DNA of 39,888 bases from the NCBI GenBank assembly GCA_945875545.1, contig CAMCKZ010000023.1:1-39888 (forward strand), read 5' to 3'. The translations under genes were made by a program, and so were the position numbers. Positions 8,403-17,088 of the stretch are shown here, piece by piece (the stretch's first letter is position 1; the number at the start of each line of letters is the position of its first letter). A model generated the notes under the pieces. That model did not search any database. It had not been told where the DNA came from and saw nothing but the letters and a program-made list of their open reading frames with translations. This stretch comes from Polyangium aurulentum (GTDB lineage: Bacteria; Myxococcota_A; Polyangia; Polyangiales; Polyangiaceae).

Positions 8403-9214
8403 GCCGAGCGAACCTCGCGGCTGCCTTCGCAGCCAGCAATCAACACGTCAGTCCGTTTCTGGTCCTCGGCGATCCGACCCCTGAAATTAGTTTTCAACTC
8501 GCCAAAGCAGCCATTGAACTCGGTGCCACGATGTTGGAGGTGGGCATCGCTTTTGGCGACCCCTCCGCAGACGGCTTGGCCATTCAGCGCGCCAATCTTC
8601 GTGCCATGAATGCCAAGGCCACGACGCCCGTCGCGTTTTCAATAATGAAGCGTATTCATGCGGCGTTTCCCACGATTCCAATGAACCTCTTGGTCTACGG
8701 AAACCTCGTGCACGCGGCCGGTTTTGAACGCTTCGCGCGGGAGGCGGTCGAGTCCGGCGCCAGTTCGCTCCTCGTGCCCGACCTGATGTTTGAAGAGGGC
8801 GAAGAACTCCGTGCAGTATGCAAGACGGTGGGGCTTGGGCATGCGGAACTCGTGGGGCCGCTTTCCGAGCCGAAGCGCATCCGAAAACTCGCCGCCGCGG
8901 TCGATGCGTACCTGTACTTGGTCGCATTTCAGGGCGTAACGGGCGCGCGAACCGGTGCCGCCGACTCCATTCGTGAGCTCGTCCATCGCACGGCCTCCGG
9001 GGTCGAAGTTCCCGTTTGTGTAGGGTTTGGCCTGTCAACGCGCGAGCAGATCGCCGCGGTTTTCGAGGCGGGTGCCCGGGTGGCCGTCGTCGGTTCTTAC
9101 TTGGCGACCGCGATTGAAGCGGGCGTGAATGCGGGCCCACTTGGCGACGGCGCACAGGTGCTCGCGAAGTTTCGCGCGGCCTTCGCGCCGCTTGTAGGAG
9201 CGGTTGCGCAATGA
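8399..9214 (+). CDS. trpA: Tryptophan synthase alpha chain (TrpA), divergent
   Basis: A 271-residue TIM-barrel enzyme that cleaves indole-3-glycerol phosphate to indole and channels it to TrpB. The ATG at 8399 overlaps the trpB stop and is preferred to the upstream open frame. The catalytic acids are present: Glu47 in [14 protein letters not shown] and Asp58 of the same stretch. GVTG (in FQGVTGAR) and the phosphate-site-like GFGLST are also readable. Several otherwise strong positions differ: IAFGDP replaces the common VPFSDP, GPLSEP replaces the usual APTTP-like loop, and Phe-Gln precedes GVTG in place of Ser-Arg-type residues. It is clearly TrpA by position and catalytic residues, but a divergent one. 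It is the last gene of the trp operon; a 57-base gap follows. Confidence 0.92.
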   Translation: MSRANLAAAFAASNQHVSPFLVLGDPTPEISFQLAKAAIELGATMLEVGIAFGDPSADGLAIQRANLRAMNAKATTPVAFSIMKRIHAAFPTIPMNLLVYGNLVHAAGFERFAREAVESGASSLLVPDLMFEEGEELRAVCKTVGLGHAELVGPLSEPKRIRKLAAAVDAYLYLVAFQGVTGARTGAADSIRELVHRTASGVEVPVCVGFGLSTREQIAAVFEAGARVAVVGSYLATAIEAGVNAGPLGDGAQVLAKFRAAFAPLVGAVAQ

Positions 9215-9271
9215 CCCGCCGTGACGAAACGACGATGGTGACCGGGTTCGCGGCGGGTTAAGGCAGACCCC

Positions 9272-10270
9272 GTGCGCCACATAGCCCGTTGGGATCTCGA
9301 CAAGACGTACCTGCGAACGGAGTTCGATACCTTGCGTGACTTGGTCCGTACGGCGTTCGAGCGGCCGGACGAAAAGCGCACGAATCCCGGGGCGGCCACG
9401 GTGATGCGCGAACTCAATCGCGCAGGCTCGATGGTGCATATTCTCTCGGGCTCGCCGGAGCAGATGCGGTCGCGCATCGAGGCGAAGCTTCAAATCGATG
9501 GCGTGCGGTGGGAGAGTTTGGTGCTGAAACCAAACTTGCGAAACATCCTGCGGTTGCGCTTTCGCGCTGTAAAAGACCAGCTGGGGTACAAGTTGTCGGC
9601 GCTCTTGGCTGGGCGTCAAGCGGAGCAAACCAAGACCGGGTCACTCCCGATGGAGACCCTGTTCGGTGACGATGCGGAGGTCGACGGCTTTGTATACGCA
9701 GTGTATGCTGCCATAGTATCCCGCGTAATCGACCTTGATGGCATTGTGGCTATTTGTCAGGCAGGCAACGTATATGCTGACACGCGCGACGAAATCATGG
9801 TGTCGGCGCAGAGTATTCTTCGAGCGCCGGCCGTGGAGCGTATCTTCATTCATCTGGAAAGCCGCACGCCGCCCAGTGAATTTGCTGCCTATGGCTCGCA
9901 GCTCGTGCCGTTTTTTAACTACGCGCAGGTGGCGTATGTGCTGCTCGCCGATGGTCGCCTTGGGGGCGAGGCCGTGCTGCGGGTGGCCACCGAACTCATT
10001 GTTGACCACCACTTCGATGGCGACTCGCTCGGCAAGAGTCACGGAGAATTGGTGCGGCGGGGCGGCCTATTGAAGCCCGTGGGCGGGGCGCTGAGCGAGG
10101 CGGTGAGCACGTTGGCCGTGCGGGGTCATGCCCGCGACGAAGTCTTGCGAACCGTCGAAGCCATCGTGAACGCGGAAGCGCACCAAGTGATCGCCGCAGA
10201 CGACCGGCCGTGCACCCTCGACTGGGTCGCGACGGCCAAAGCCAACGTGCGGCACCGGGCGAAGAAATAG
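9272..10270 (+). CDS. HAD-superfamily phosphatase-like protein (DUF2183/App1-like)
   Basis: A 332-residue protein starting at GTG 9272, the first start after an in-frame stop at 9239. It opens with WDLDKTYL, HAD motif I with nucleophile Asp8 and acid Asp10. Motif II is the Ser in HILSGSPEQM, a Lys follows in a motif III position, and GDDAEVDGF is an acidic motif IV. That order supports a Mg-dependent aspartyl-phosphate phosphatase of the haloacid dehalogenase superfamily. The LNS2/App1-type (DUF2183) group is the closest I can name. The C-terminal 190 residues are alpha/beta with no motif I recognise. There is no signal peptide, so it is cytoplasmic. It lies 57 bases after trpA on the same strand and may be read through from the operon. 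It ends six bases from the convergent E2 gene. The substrate is unknown. Confidence 0.7.
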   Translation: MRHIARWDLDKTYLRTEFDTLRDLVRTAFERPDEKRTNPGAATVMRELNRAGSMVHILSGSPEQMRSRIEAKLQIDGVRWESLVLKPNLRNILRLRFRAVKDQLGYKLSALLAGRQAEQTKTGSLPMETLFGDDAEVDGFVYAVYAAIVSRVIDLDGIVAICQAGNVYADTRDEIMVSAQSILRAPAVERIFIHLESRTPPSEFAAYGSQLVPFFNYAQVAYVLLADGRLGGEAVLRVATELIVDHHFDGDSLGKSHGELVRRGGLLKPVGGALSEAVSTLAVRGHARDEVLRTVEAIVNAEAHQVIAADDRPCTLDWVATAKANVRHRAKK

Positions 10271-10276
10271 GCCGAA

Positions 10277-11644
10277 TTAGACGGCGAAATCGGCCTTCTG
10301 AAGAAGCTCGTTGACCCGCCACAAAAACCCATTGGCCGCGACGCCGTCGACGATGCGGTGGTCGTAACTAAGGGCCATGTACATGACCGGGTGAATGGCC
10401 ATGACGTCTTCGCCGCCCGCGCCCTCGATGACCACGACGCGCTTTTTTGTCTCGCCCATGCGCAAGATTCCGACGTTGGGTTGGCTGATGATCGCCCCCC
10501 CAAAAAGGTTGCCCTTGATGCCGGGGTTCGTGACCGAGAACGTGGCTCCGGAGAGGTCGTCGATGGTCACCTTGCCGCTCTTGGCGCGCTTGGCGAGTTC
10601 GTCGATGGTGCGGACGATGCCGCGCACCCCAAGCTCGTCTGCGCGGCGCACAACGGGCACCACGAGGCCGTCGGGCGAGTCGACGGCGACGCCGATGTTG
10701 ATGTCTTTGAAACACACGTAGCTGTCCGAGAGGACGCGCGCGTTCAAGTCAGGAAATTCCCTGAGTGCGCGGGCCGTAGCGGCCACGACGAACGAGAGCA
10801 CGCTGAGCGAAAGACCATCTTTTTTGAAGCTGTCTTTGTGGACCTCGCGAAGCTTCATGACCGCGTGCATGTCGACCTCGGCGACCGTGACCACGTGGGG
10901 CGACACCTGCTTTGAGTAGGTCATGTGGTCAGCGGTAATGCGCCGACGCCGGGTAAACGGAATGACCTTGTCGGAGGGCTGAGGCCGGTACGGCGCAACC
11001 TTGAACGCGCCGAAACCAACGCCGGGAACAGGCGGTACAAAACCGCCGCCATCGTTGACGGGTTTGGCGAGATTGGCGAGATCGGGCGCGCGCGAAACAC
11101 CAGCGGGGACCGGCGTCGTTCGCGGTGCGGCGTTGGCCGGTGGCAGGTTGGAGGACGGGTGGTGAATTTCGCCTGCTGGCGGGGAGCCGGCGGCGCGAAG
11201 GACGTCGTCTTTTGTGATGCGGCCCCGGTCACCGGTGCCATGCACACCATCGAGTTTTACCTCGGCTTCGAGCGCCGCTTTGCGAACCGTTGGCCCCGCC
11301 AGTGGCTCGCCCGTGGCGCTTTTTGACGCGTCTGCGGGAGTCGATGCGGCGACGCTCGGCGCGGCCGGGGAGGCTGCTGCGGGGCTCGCCGTTGCGGCGC
11401 TCGTCGCGGCGGTGTCGATGCGTGCGATGACCGTTTTGACGGCGATGGTCTGACCTTCGGCGGCCAAAATCGCGGTGACCGTTCCGGTGGCTGGCGATGG
11501 AACGGGCGAATCAGCCTTGTCCGTTGCGACCTCAAAAAGATCTTGATCTTTTTGGACCGCATCACCGGCGCGCACGAGGATCTTGATGATGGTTCCTTCG
11601 CTCACGCTCTCGCCGAGCTGGGGAAGAATGACGTCGACGATCAT
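10277..11644 (-). CDS. 2-oxoacid dehydrogenase E2 subunit (dihydrolipoamide acyltransferase, SucB-like)
   Basis: A 455-residue E2 component. The ATG at 11644 has AGGAG about 11 bases upstream and begins a lipoyl domain (MIVDVILPQLGESV), with the lipoylated lysine Lys43 in EVATDKADS. An Ala/Pro/Ser-rich linker follows (about 80-115). Next comes a peripheral subunit-binding domain at 118-152 (VRKAALEAEV, GRITKDDVL), a second linker and the CoA-dependent acyltransferase domain. Catalytic His429 and Asp433 lie in DHRIVDG near the C-terminus. The domain order lipoyl-PSBD-catalytic fits E2 of 2-oxoglutarate or branched-chain complexes. The single lipoyl domain and the TDKADS context favour a succinyltransferase (SucB), but pyruvate or branched-chain specificity cannot be excluded because no E1 or E3 gene is in the window. 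The 212 bases upstream are without a gene and probably hold its own promoter. Confidence 0.9.
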   Translation of the reverse strand: MIVDVILPQLGESVSEGTIIKILVRAGDAVQKDQDLFEVATDKADSPVPSPATGTVTAILAAEGQTIAVKTVIARIDTAATSAATASPAAASPAAPSVAASTPADASKSATGEPLAGPTVRKAALEAEVKLDGVHGTGDRGRITKDDVLRAAGSPPAGEIHHPSSNLPPANAAPRTTPVPAGVSRAPDLANLAKPVNDGGGFVPPVPGVGFGAFKVAPYRPQPSDKVIPFTRRRRITADHMTYSKQVSPHVVTVAEVDMHAVMKLREVHKDSFKKDGLSLSVLSFVVAATARALREFPDLNARVLSDSYVCFKDINIGVAVDSPDGLVVPVVRRADELGVRGIVRTIDELAKRAKSGKVTIDDLSGATFSVTNPGIKGNLFGGAIISQPNVGILRMGETKKRVVVIEGAGGEDVMAIHPVMYMALSYDHRIVDGVAANGFLWRVNELLQKADFAV

Positions 11645-11856
11645 GGGGTTTCCGGCTCCTGAAAAGACCCCTCTGGCTATACGCGCTCCGGCACCTTCGC
11701 CGCAACCGCCGACCCGACGCCGCGTGTGAATCGTGCGACGGGCGCGAGAGGCAGGGCCAAAACGTTGGCGACAAAATGCCCGCTCGACCCAGCGAGGCGA
11801 CCTGACTCGGTGCAAAGAAAAATGAGTAGTATCAATGGCTTACAAGACACCACGGG

Positions 11857-13161
11857 TCAGCCAGGCTTCAGAAATGCCATCAACGAATAGCCCTCGGTGC
11901 CGTGCGCAAGAGGCGAAAGCGTCGCGGTACTGCCGCCCACAACCGCGAGCTCCGCTGGCGCAAATTGGAGGTCTTCGAGCAGGTGCGCCCACAGCTCCGA
12001 ACTCTCTTCGGGAAACAGGCTGCAGGTGGCGACCACCAGTAGGCCGCCGGGCCGGACGAGCGCGGAACATCGGCGCGCAATCGATCGCTGAAGGGCAACG
12101 AGTTCTGCGAGCTTCGCCTCGGTGAAACGAAGGGCAATTTCGGGCCTGCGCAAGAAGGTTCCGCTGCCTGTGCAAGGTGCATCGACGAGAACGCGATCAT
12201 AAGAATTGTGCGGGAAGGGGCCCGTGCCCGCCGTCCAGTCGACGGCTTCGACCCGGCCCAGATCGAACCCCAGCGCCGCGGTTTCTCGGAGCGCCACCTG
12301 AAGCTTTTTTTCGTGCAAATCTGCTGCGTCCACGACGCCCGTCGGGCCCACGGCCTCGGCCAGCAGCGAGGTCTTGTGACCGCGGCCCGCGCACGCATCG
12401 AGGATGCGCTCGCCCCGTTGCGCACCGACCGCGAGGGCCACGACCTGCGAGCCCTCTTCTTGAACGACGGCGCGCCCATCGCGCACGCACGCGAGATCGT
12501 CGACGATGCCCGCGCGGCGCACCAATACGGCCCGAGGCGAGAGTGTTCCGAGTTCAACGGAAGCCTCCGGGCGGTCGCGCAAAACGTCGGCCATCAGCTC
12601 CGACCGATCGACCGTGGCGCCTACGCGGAGGCCCGTCCACGGAGCGTCGCCGCGGAGCTGGAGCGCGTCGCAAAGCTCGCGAGAAATGCGGGAGCGAAAT
12701 CCGTCCGGGAGACTTTCCCAGACCGCATCGGAAAAGGACGCGGGGGCGGCTTCGAGGTCGCTCGCAACGCGCCTTAAGATGGCGTTCACCGCCCGGGCCA
12801 CGGGCTCTCCGCCTTCACGTTTTGCCGCGCGCACAGCCTCGTTGACGGCGGCTGACGCCGGAATTCGCGATAGAAATGCGAGCTGATACGCAGCGATTCG
12901 CAAATGCCAGCGCACCTTTGGCGGAAAATCCTTGACACCCTTTTTGGCGTAGCGATTGAGGCGCGCGTCAAGGGCACCGAGCGTTCGCAGGGTGCCGAAG
13001 GCGAGGGTGGTGGCGAGCGCTGCCTCGCGGCCTTCGAGGGTCGGCCAGCTGGCAAGTTCGCTGTGGAGCGCCGCCGCGAGAAAGGCGCCGTCGCGGTCTA
13101 CGCGGCGGAGAACTTCTGCGGCGAGGGTGCGGGCACTGGGTGTAGTTTGCAGCTTGATCAT
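11857..13161 (-). CDS. rsmB: 16S rRNA (cytosine967-C5)-methyltransferase RsmB
   Basis: A 434-residue protein with an N-terminal NusB-like helical RNA-binding domain (about 1-140) and a C-terminal Rossmann SAM methyltransferase domain. The SAM motif is DACAGRGHKTSLLA (from about 255). The two conserved cysteines of the m5C family are Cys330 in VDAPCTGSG (motif IV) and Cys380 in VATCSLFPEES (motif VI, the expected nucleophile). The presence of the NusB domain favours RsmB over RsmF or other NOL1/NOP2/Sun enzymes. ATG at 13161 overlaps the stop of the upstream rseP-like gene by four bases (ATGA), so it is translationally coupled. The frame continues upstream inside rseP, but that part has no family resemblance. 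The pairing with an intramembrane protease is unusual. Confidence 0.93.
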   Translation of the reverse strand: MIKLQTTPSARTLAAEVLRRVDRDGAFLAAALHSELASWPTLEGREAALATTLAFGTLRTLGALDARLNRYAKKGVKDFPPKVRWHLRIAAYQLAFLSRIPASAAVNEAVRAAKREGGEPVARAVNAILRRVASDLEAAPASFSDAVWESLPDGFRSRISRELCDALQLRGDAPWTGLRVGATVDRSELMADVLRDRPEASVELGTLSPRAVLVRRAGIVDDLACVRDGRAVVQEEGSQVVALAVGAQRGERILDACAGRGHKTSLLAEAVGPTGVVDAADLHEKKLQVALRETAALGFDLGRVEAVDWTAGTGPFPHNSYDRVLVDAPCTGSGTFLRRPEIALRFTEAKLAELVALQRSIARRCSALVRPGGLLVVATCSLFPEESSELWAHLLEDLQFAPAELAVVGGSTATLSPLAHGTEGYSLMAFLKPG

Positions 13162-14864
13162 GGAGAGCCAACCCGCGTGTCTTGCACGATGTCGTCCCAT
13201 CGGCGCACAAGGTCGTTGCGCACGGAAACGACGGTCAACGCCAACAGGAGCACGACGCCTACAACGGACGCGACGTCCCGCACGACGGCCGACGCGGACT
13301 TGCCGCGCACGACTTCGGCGGCGAGAAACGCAAGTTGCCCGCCATCGAGAATAGGCAAGGGGAGCAGGTTCAAGAGGCCCAAATTGATCGACAGTACGGC
13401 CAAGGCCCAACAGAAGAATGCGAGACCACGCGCGCCTGCTTCGCCGGCGATTTCGTAAAGCAGTACCGGGCCGCCAATGCTTTCGAGAGGCAATTCCCCG
13501 CGGAGAAGGCCCCGAAGTCCCCGAAAAACCAGGCCGCTGACATGCCGCGTTTCGGCGAATCCGCGGCGCAGACCATGCAGCAGCCGCGCATCATTTTTCA
13601 CCCAACGAGGCATGGCGGACGGGCGCCAAAGGGTCATGCGCGGAACGTACCGTTCAACGACGTCGCCGCCGGTTTCCGTCCAGCGTTCTTGGCGCAGCGT
13701 GAACTTGCCTTCGCGCACCGTTCCGAGGTGAAGAAACTTCACCGCGTGTTCTTCCGCCGGGGCCTTGCCGATCAGGTCTTCGATGGCCTCCGCGTCGACC
13801 GTCGCGACGCCATCCACGCGCTCGATGCGATCGCCTACGCGCAGCCCCGCTTGCCATTCGCTCGACCCCTCAACGACCGCGGCGACGAACGTGTCCGGGG
13901 GCACGATGCCCGTTCGTGCAAGAACATCCGCGGCGCGGTCTTCCGCCGTTTGGGGCGCCACGGTGTCAGCTTGACGAGCGGTAGGCGTGATCTGCGCGAG
14001 GCCCGCCTCGAGGCTCGCGACCATCACGACGTCGTTCGGCCCGGGCTGCGGTGGCTGCCCGCGCAAGTACCCAATTGACAGCGATTCTCCACGATTATGC
14101 GATAGTTTGGCGACCACTTCGTCGAAGGTATCGACGCGAACGCCGGCCACGCTCACGACCCGGTCGAAGGTGCGCAGGCCCGCGCGCGAGGCGGGTGAGT
14201 CGTTGCGGACAACGCCAATGACCGACGACAGGGGGCGAGGCGTGATGCCCAGGCGGCCGACGGGCGCATCGAGAGGATCGGGGCTTGTGCGAACGCTGGC
14301 GGCGCGAACCTCGACGGCCAAACGTTTGCCTTCGCGCTCCACTTCGAGGCGCACGATCTCGCCCGGCAGCGGGGCCACGAGGGCTTGTACGTCGGCAAAG
14401 TGGGCGACGTCCGAGTTCGCCACGCGCAGGATTTTATCGCCCGGTTTCAGGATGCCGTAAGCGCGCCCCGTGGACGGCGTTCGTCCCACTTCTGCCGGGT
14501 GAAATCGGTCTTCGCGCATGAAGAAAATCGCGAATAAAAACACGGGTAACGCGAGGTTCATCGCCGGGCCCGCCAGCACGACGAGGGCGCGCTTCCAGAC
14601 CGGTTGGCGATCGTACGCACGCCCGCGCAGGCGAGGCGGTAACGGGCCGTCGCGCTCCTCTTCGACGAACGTGACGAACCCGCCCGCGGGCACCAACGCA
14701 AGGGCGTATTCCGTTTCGCCGAGGCGCACGCGCGCGAGCTTCGGACCAAACCCAATGCACACCTGCGCCACGGCCACGCCGAGCGCCTTCGCCACCAAGA
14801 AGTGCCCGAGCTCGTGCACGAAAATGAGCAAGCCCGCGAACGCTAAAAAATAGACGAGGTCCAC
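13158..14864 (-). CDS. rseP: RseP-type site-2 intramembrane metalloprotease with three PDZ-like domains
   Basis: A 568-residue polytopic inner-membrane protease of the S2P/M50 family, which cleaves transmembrane anti-sigma factors or other substrates within the membrane. The zinc motif HELGH is at 17-21 in the first membrane segment. LAGPAMN is at about 98-103. The third metal-ligand motif, PILDGG, is at about 504-509, followed by a last membrane helix (about 532-548). Between them are three PDZ-like regions rather than the two of E. coli RseP: about 122-190, 205-285 (SPASRAGL..FDRVVSVAG) and 315-395 (SEWQAGLRVGDRIERVDG). This explains a length well above the roughly 450 residues of E. coli RseP. 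It starts with GTG at 14864, 11 bases after the stop of the SUKH gene, with no strong ribosome site visible. The usual neighbours (dxr, cdsA, bamA) are absent. Fold and catalytic assignment are firm; the substrate is unknown. Confidence 0.92.
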   Translation of the reverse strand: MDLVYFLAFAGLLIFVHELGHFLVAKALGVAVAQVCIGFGPKLARVRLGETEYALALVPAGGFVTFVEEERDGPLPPRLRGRAYDRQPVWKRALVVLAGPAMNLALPVFLFAIFFMREDRFHPAEVGRTPSTGRAYGILKPGDKILRVANSDVAHFADVQALVAPLPGEIVRLEVEREGKRLAVEVRAASVRTSPDPLDAPVGRLGITPRPLSSVIGVVRNDSPASRAGLRTFDRVVSVAGVRVDTFDEVVAKLSHNRGESLSIGYLRGQPPQPGPNDVVMVASLEAGLAQITPTARQADTVAPQTAEDRAADVLARTGIVPPDTFVAAVVEGSSEWQAGLRVGDRIERVDGVATVDAEAIEDLIGKAPAEEHAVKFLHLGTVREGKFTLRQERWTETGGDVVERYVPRMTLWRPSAMPRWVKNDARLLHGLRRGFAETRHVSGLVFRGLRGLLRGELPLESIGGPVLLYEIAGEAGARGLAFFCWALAVLSINLGLLNLLPLPILDGGQLAFLAAEVVRGKSASAVVRDVASVVGVVLLLALTVVSVRNDLVRRWDDIVQDTRVGSP

Positions 14865-14875
14865 GACGGGGGCGG

Positions 14876-15511
14876 CTACGTCCAGTGGCCAGACTTCAGC
14901 GCGCCACCATCAATCGCGCGAAGGCGCGACACCATTCCTTCGCGAAAAGTATCTTCGTCGTCCACGTCTGCGAGGCGAGTTCCGAAGCCCTTCGCGAGCT
15001 TCAATCCGGCCCCAATAATGCGCAAAAACTGTGCAAAACTGCTGGCCGCAAGGGTCGGCTGCCAGCGGTCTTGACCCGACATCGCGGTGCGTACCGGGCA
15101 ATCGCCTTCGCTGTCGCGGGAGCCCAAATCGAGGAAGTACGGGTCGCCCAAAAGGGAACTCTCCGCAAAGAGGAACCACGTGGGCTTCCAGTCGGCCCCG
15201 CGTTCCGTCGACGGCGCGTTTGCAGCCGCAAGTTCCGACACGGGCAAAAAGCGAACGCGCTCAATGGGCAAGGCTGCGTCCACGTCGTGCGCATCAAAGG
15301 CGAGCAAAAAATCACGAAAACGTGCAGTCAATGCAAATCGCTTTTTGAGCTCTGCAACGACTGCCGGATCGCCCTTTCCGACGAGAAAGCGCTGACCAGC
15401 CTCCTTAAAGCCATCTTGGAGCGCTGCAACTGCCTCGACCAGATCCGCGTCCACTCGACCTCCAACGCCGTTTACAGATGAATCGCTGTCGAAACAACGA
15501 TCGGAGCGCAT
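14876..15511 (-). CDS. SMI1/KNR4 (SUKH) family protein
   Basis: A 211-residue protein when started at ATG 15511. A second candidate start is GTG 15454, which has GGAGG four bases upstream and gives 192 residues; I cannot decide between them. The central stretch has the SUKH signature: an FRDFLLAFD helix, a PVSEL segment, WFLFAESSLLGDPYFLDL, then a Gly-Asp-Cys-Pro turn and a long terminal helix SFAQFLRIIG. SUKH domains bind protein partners. In bacteria they are often immunity proteins of contact-dependent toxins, but single-copy genes like this, without a toxin nearby, are usually of unknown role. It is cytoplasmic, with no signal peptide. It is the first gene of an operon with the RseP homologue (11-base gap) and rsmB, so a regulatory or scaffolding link is possible but unproven. 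Confidence 0.75.
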   Translation of the reverse strand: MRSDRCFDSDSSVNGVGGRVDADLVEAVAALQDGFKEAGQRFLVGKGDPAVVAELKKRFALTARFRDFLLAFDAHDVDAALPIERVRFLPVSELAAANAPSTERGADWKPTWFLFAESSLLGDPYFLDLGSRDSEGDCPVRTAMSGQDRWQPTLAASSFAQFLRIIGAGLKLAKGFGTRLADVDDEDTFREGMVSRLRAIDGGALKSGHWT

Positions 15512-15689
15512 GCCGCGGCCGAGTCTAGCGGACCGGGCGCGCATTGAGAAGCTCTGTCGCGTCCCACTGCGTCAAAGGCTGAAAAAAACCGCGTGGTTTT
15601 GTTGCAGCCGCCCCGGGCCGCGTGCGGATTCGAGCGGGCCCGCCCGTTTGACAAAGTGGGTTCTCCTGGTTCTGCGCTACGAGCCGTGC
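15512..15689. promoter_or_regulatory. Divergent intergenic region between the SUKH operon and hisD
   Basis: These 178 bases must contain the promoters of both the leftward SUKH-rseP-rsmB operon and the rightward hisD. A perfect TTGACA lies at 15648-15653 on the + strand, but no acceptable -10 box is found 16-18 bases downstream, so it is only suggestive. No operator-type inverted repeat was seen. Confidence 0.25.
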
Positions 15690-16982
15690 ATGCTCACGAT
15701 CGTCGCGCACGACAGCCCCGAGTTCGGTCCCGCCCTCGCGCGACTTGCGTGCCGCGGAGAGCTCGATTTCGAAAAGGTTGAGGGCGCGGTTCGCACCATC
15801 ATCGCCGACGTGCGCACGCGCGGTGATGCCGCCGTTCGCGATTGCATCCAGCGTTTTGAGCACCGATCGCCTGCCCTTCTCTTTCGCGAAGATTACGGCG
15901 GCGCTGCGGCGCTGGCTCGCCTTTCGCCCGAGACGCGAGGGGTGCTCGTTCGCGCGGCGGACCGCATCACGCGCTTTCACGAACGCCAACGCGACGCAGG
16001 TTTTCGCTACGTCGAAGATGGCGTGACGCTCGGAACGCGAACGCAGCCCGTGGAGCGCGCCGCAGTTTATGCGCCCGGCGGCAAAGCTCGCTACCCGTCG
16101 AGTGTGTTGATGGCGGCGATTCCCGCGCGCATTGCTGGCGTGCGGAGCCTCTTTCTCGTGACCCCTCTCGCCGACGACGCCGCGGACGACTTGATTCTCG
16201 CGGCGGCTCATCTTTCCGGCGTCACCGCGGTCGTCGACGCGGGCGGCGCACAGGCCATCGCGGCGGTGGCCTACGGCACCGAGAGCATTCCGCGCGTCGA
16301 CAAGATTGTGGGGCCCGGAAACATCTACGTTGCGACGGCAAAACGCTTGGTTTTCGGCGCGGTGTCGATCGACAGTATCGCGGGGCCGAGCGAGATTCTC
16401 GTCCTCGCCGACCACACGGCCAATGCGCGCGTCGTCGCCGCCGATCTGCTTTCTCAGGCGGAACACGACGAAGCGGCTTACGCGCTACTTGCGTGTACTT
16501 CGCATGCATTTGCCGAGGCGGTCGCGCGTGAACTCACCGAGCAGCTCGAGTCGCTTCCGCGTGGACCGATCGCGGCAACTGCATTGCGCGCGAACGGGCT
16601 GGCGCTCGTGGTGCAAGACCGCGACGCGCTCGTGTCCGTCGCCAATCGCATCGCTGCCGAGCACCTCTCCATTCAAACGCACGAGGCGCAGTTGCTCGCG
16701 GACCGCATCGAACGCGCTGGCGCAATCTTCGTCGGTCACGCGACACCGGAGGCCGCTGGCGACTATTTTGCGGGGCCGTCGCACGTCTTACCGACGGGCG
16801 GTGCCGTCCGTTTCGGTTCACCTCTGGGCGTCTACGACTTTATGACGCGGAGCTCCATTATCGCTTACGAACCGGAGGCGCTGGTGGCCCAATCGGCCGA
16901 TATACAGGCATTTGCCAGGCTAGAGGGTCTCGAAGCGCATGCCCGGGCCGTGGCCGTTCGGGTCGGGCAGGGTCGTCCGTGA
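15690..16982 (+). CDS. hisD: Histidinol dehydrogenase (HisD)
   Basis: A 430-residue enzyme, the usual family length, that oxidises L-histidinol to histidine in two NAD-dependent steps with a catalytic zinc. The frame is open upstream to 15510, but ATG 15690 gives the normal N-terminus. Motifs in order: GPGNIYVATAKR (from Gly208), DSIAGPSEILVLAD, LLSQAEHDE with zinc ligands Gln256 and His259, AEHLSIQT (general-base Glu-His pair), AGDYFAGPSHVLPTGG with the Asp ligand, and EGLEAHARAV carrying the final His ligand. All catalytic residues are therefore present. No other his genes adjoin it, so it stands alone here. The 203 bases that follow carry weak hairpins before the metalloprotease gene. Confidence 0.97.
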   Translation: MLTIVAHDSPEFGPALARLACRGELDFEKVEGAVRTIIADVRTRGDAAVRDCIQRFEHRSPALLFREDYGGAAALARLSPETRGVLVRAADRITRFHERQRDAGFRYVEDGVTLGTRTQPVERAAVYAPGGKARYPSSVLMAAIPARIAGVRSLFLVTPLADDAADDLILAAAHLSGVTAVVDAGGAQAIAAVAYGTESIPRVDKIVGPGNIYVATAKRLVFGAVSIDSIAGPSEILVLADHTANARVVAADLLSQAEHDEAAYALLACTSHAFAEAVARELTEQLESLPRGPIAATALRANGLALVVQDRDALVSVANRIAAEHLSIQTHEAQLLADRIERAGAIFVGHATPEAAGDYFAGPSHVLPTGGAVRFGSPLGVYDFMTRSSIIAYEPEALVAQSADIQAFARLEGLEAHARAVAVRVGQGRP

Positions 16983-16994
16983 ATACTGGAACTC

Positions 16995-17055
16995 TTCGCC
17001 CGTGGGCGAACAAGCACCGCCCTAGCCACGAGGCCCTTTAATCCGCGAGGGCTTC
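16995..17055 (+). terminator. Weak hairpins after hisD
   Basis: Two short inverted repeats follow hisD. One is TTCGCC / GGCGAA (16995-17000 and 17005-17010) with a four-base loop. The other is GAGGCCCT / AGGGCTTC (17030-17037 and 17048-17055, one G-U pair). Neither has a T-run, so intrinsic termination is uncertain. Confidence 0.25.
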
Positions 17056-17088
17056 GCACTAGGGGCTCCAAACAATATTTTCCGGGGA

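Noticed and set aside
14876-15511. SUKH gene as immunity protein of a polymorphic toxin
   Set aside because: No toxin, RHS, VgrG or other immunity gene lies in the window, and the gene is operonic with housekeeping-type genes.
15648-15653. Sigma-70 promoter for hisD at TTGACA
   Set aside because: No -10 hexamer at acceptable spacing, and a start site there would leave almost no leader before the ATG.
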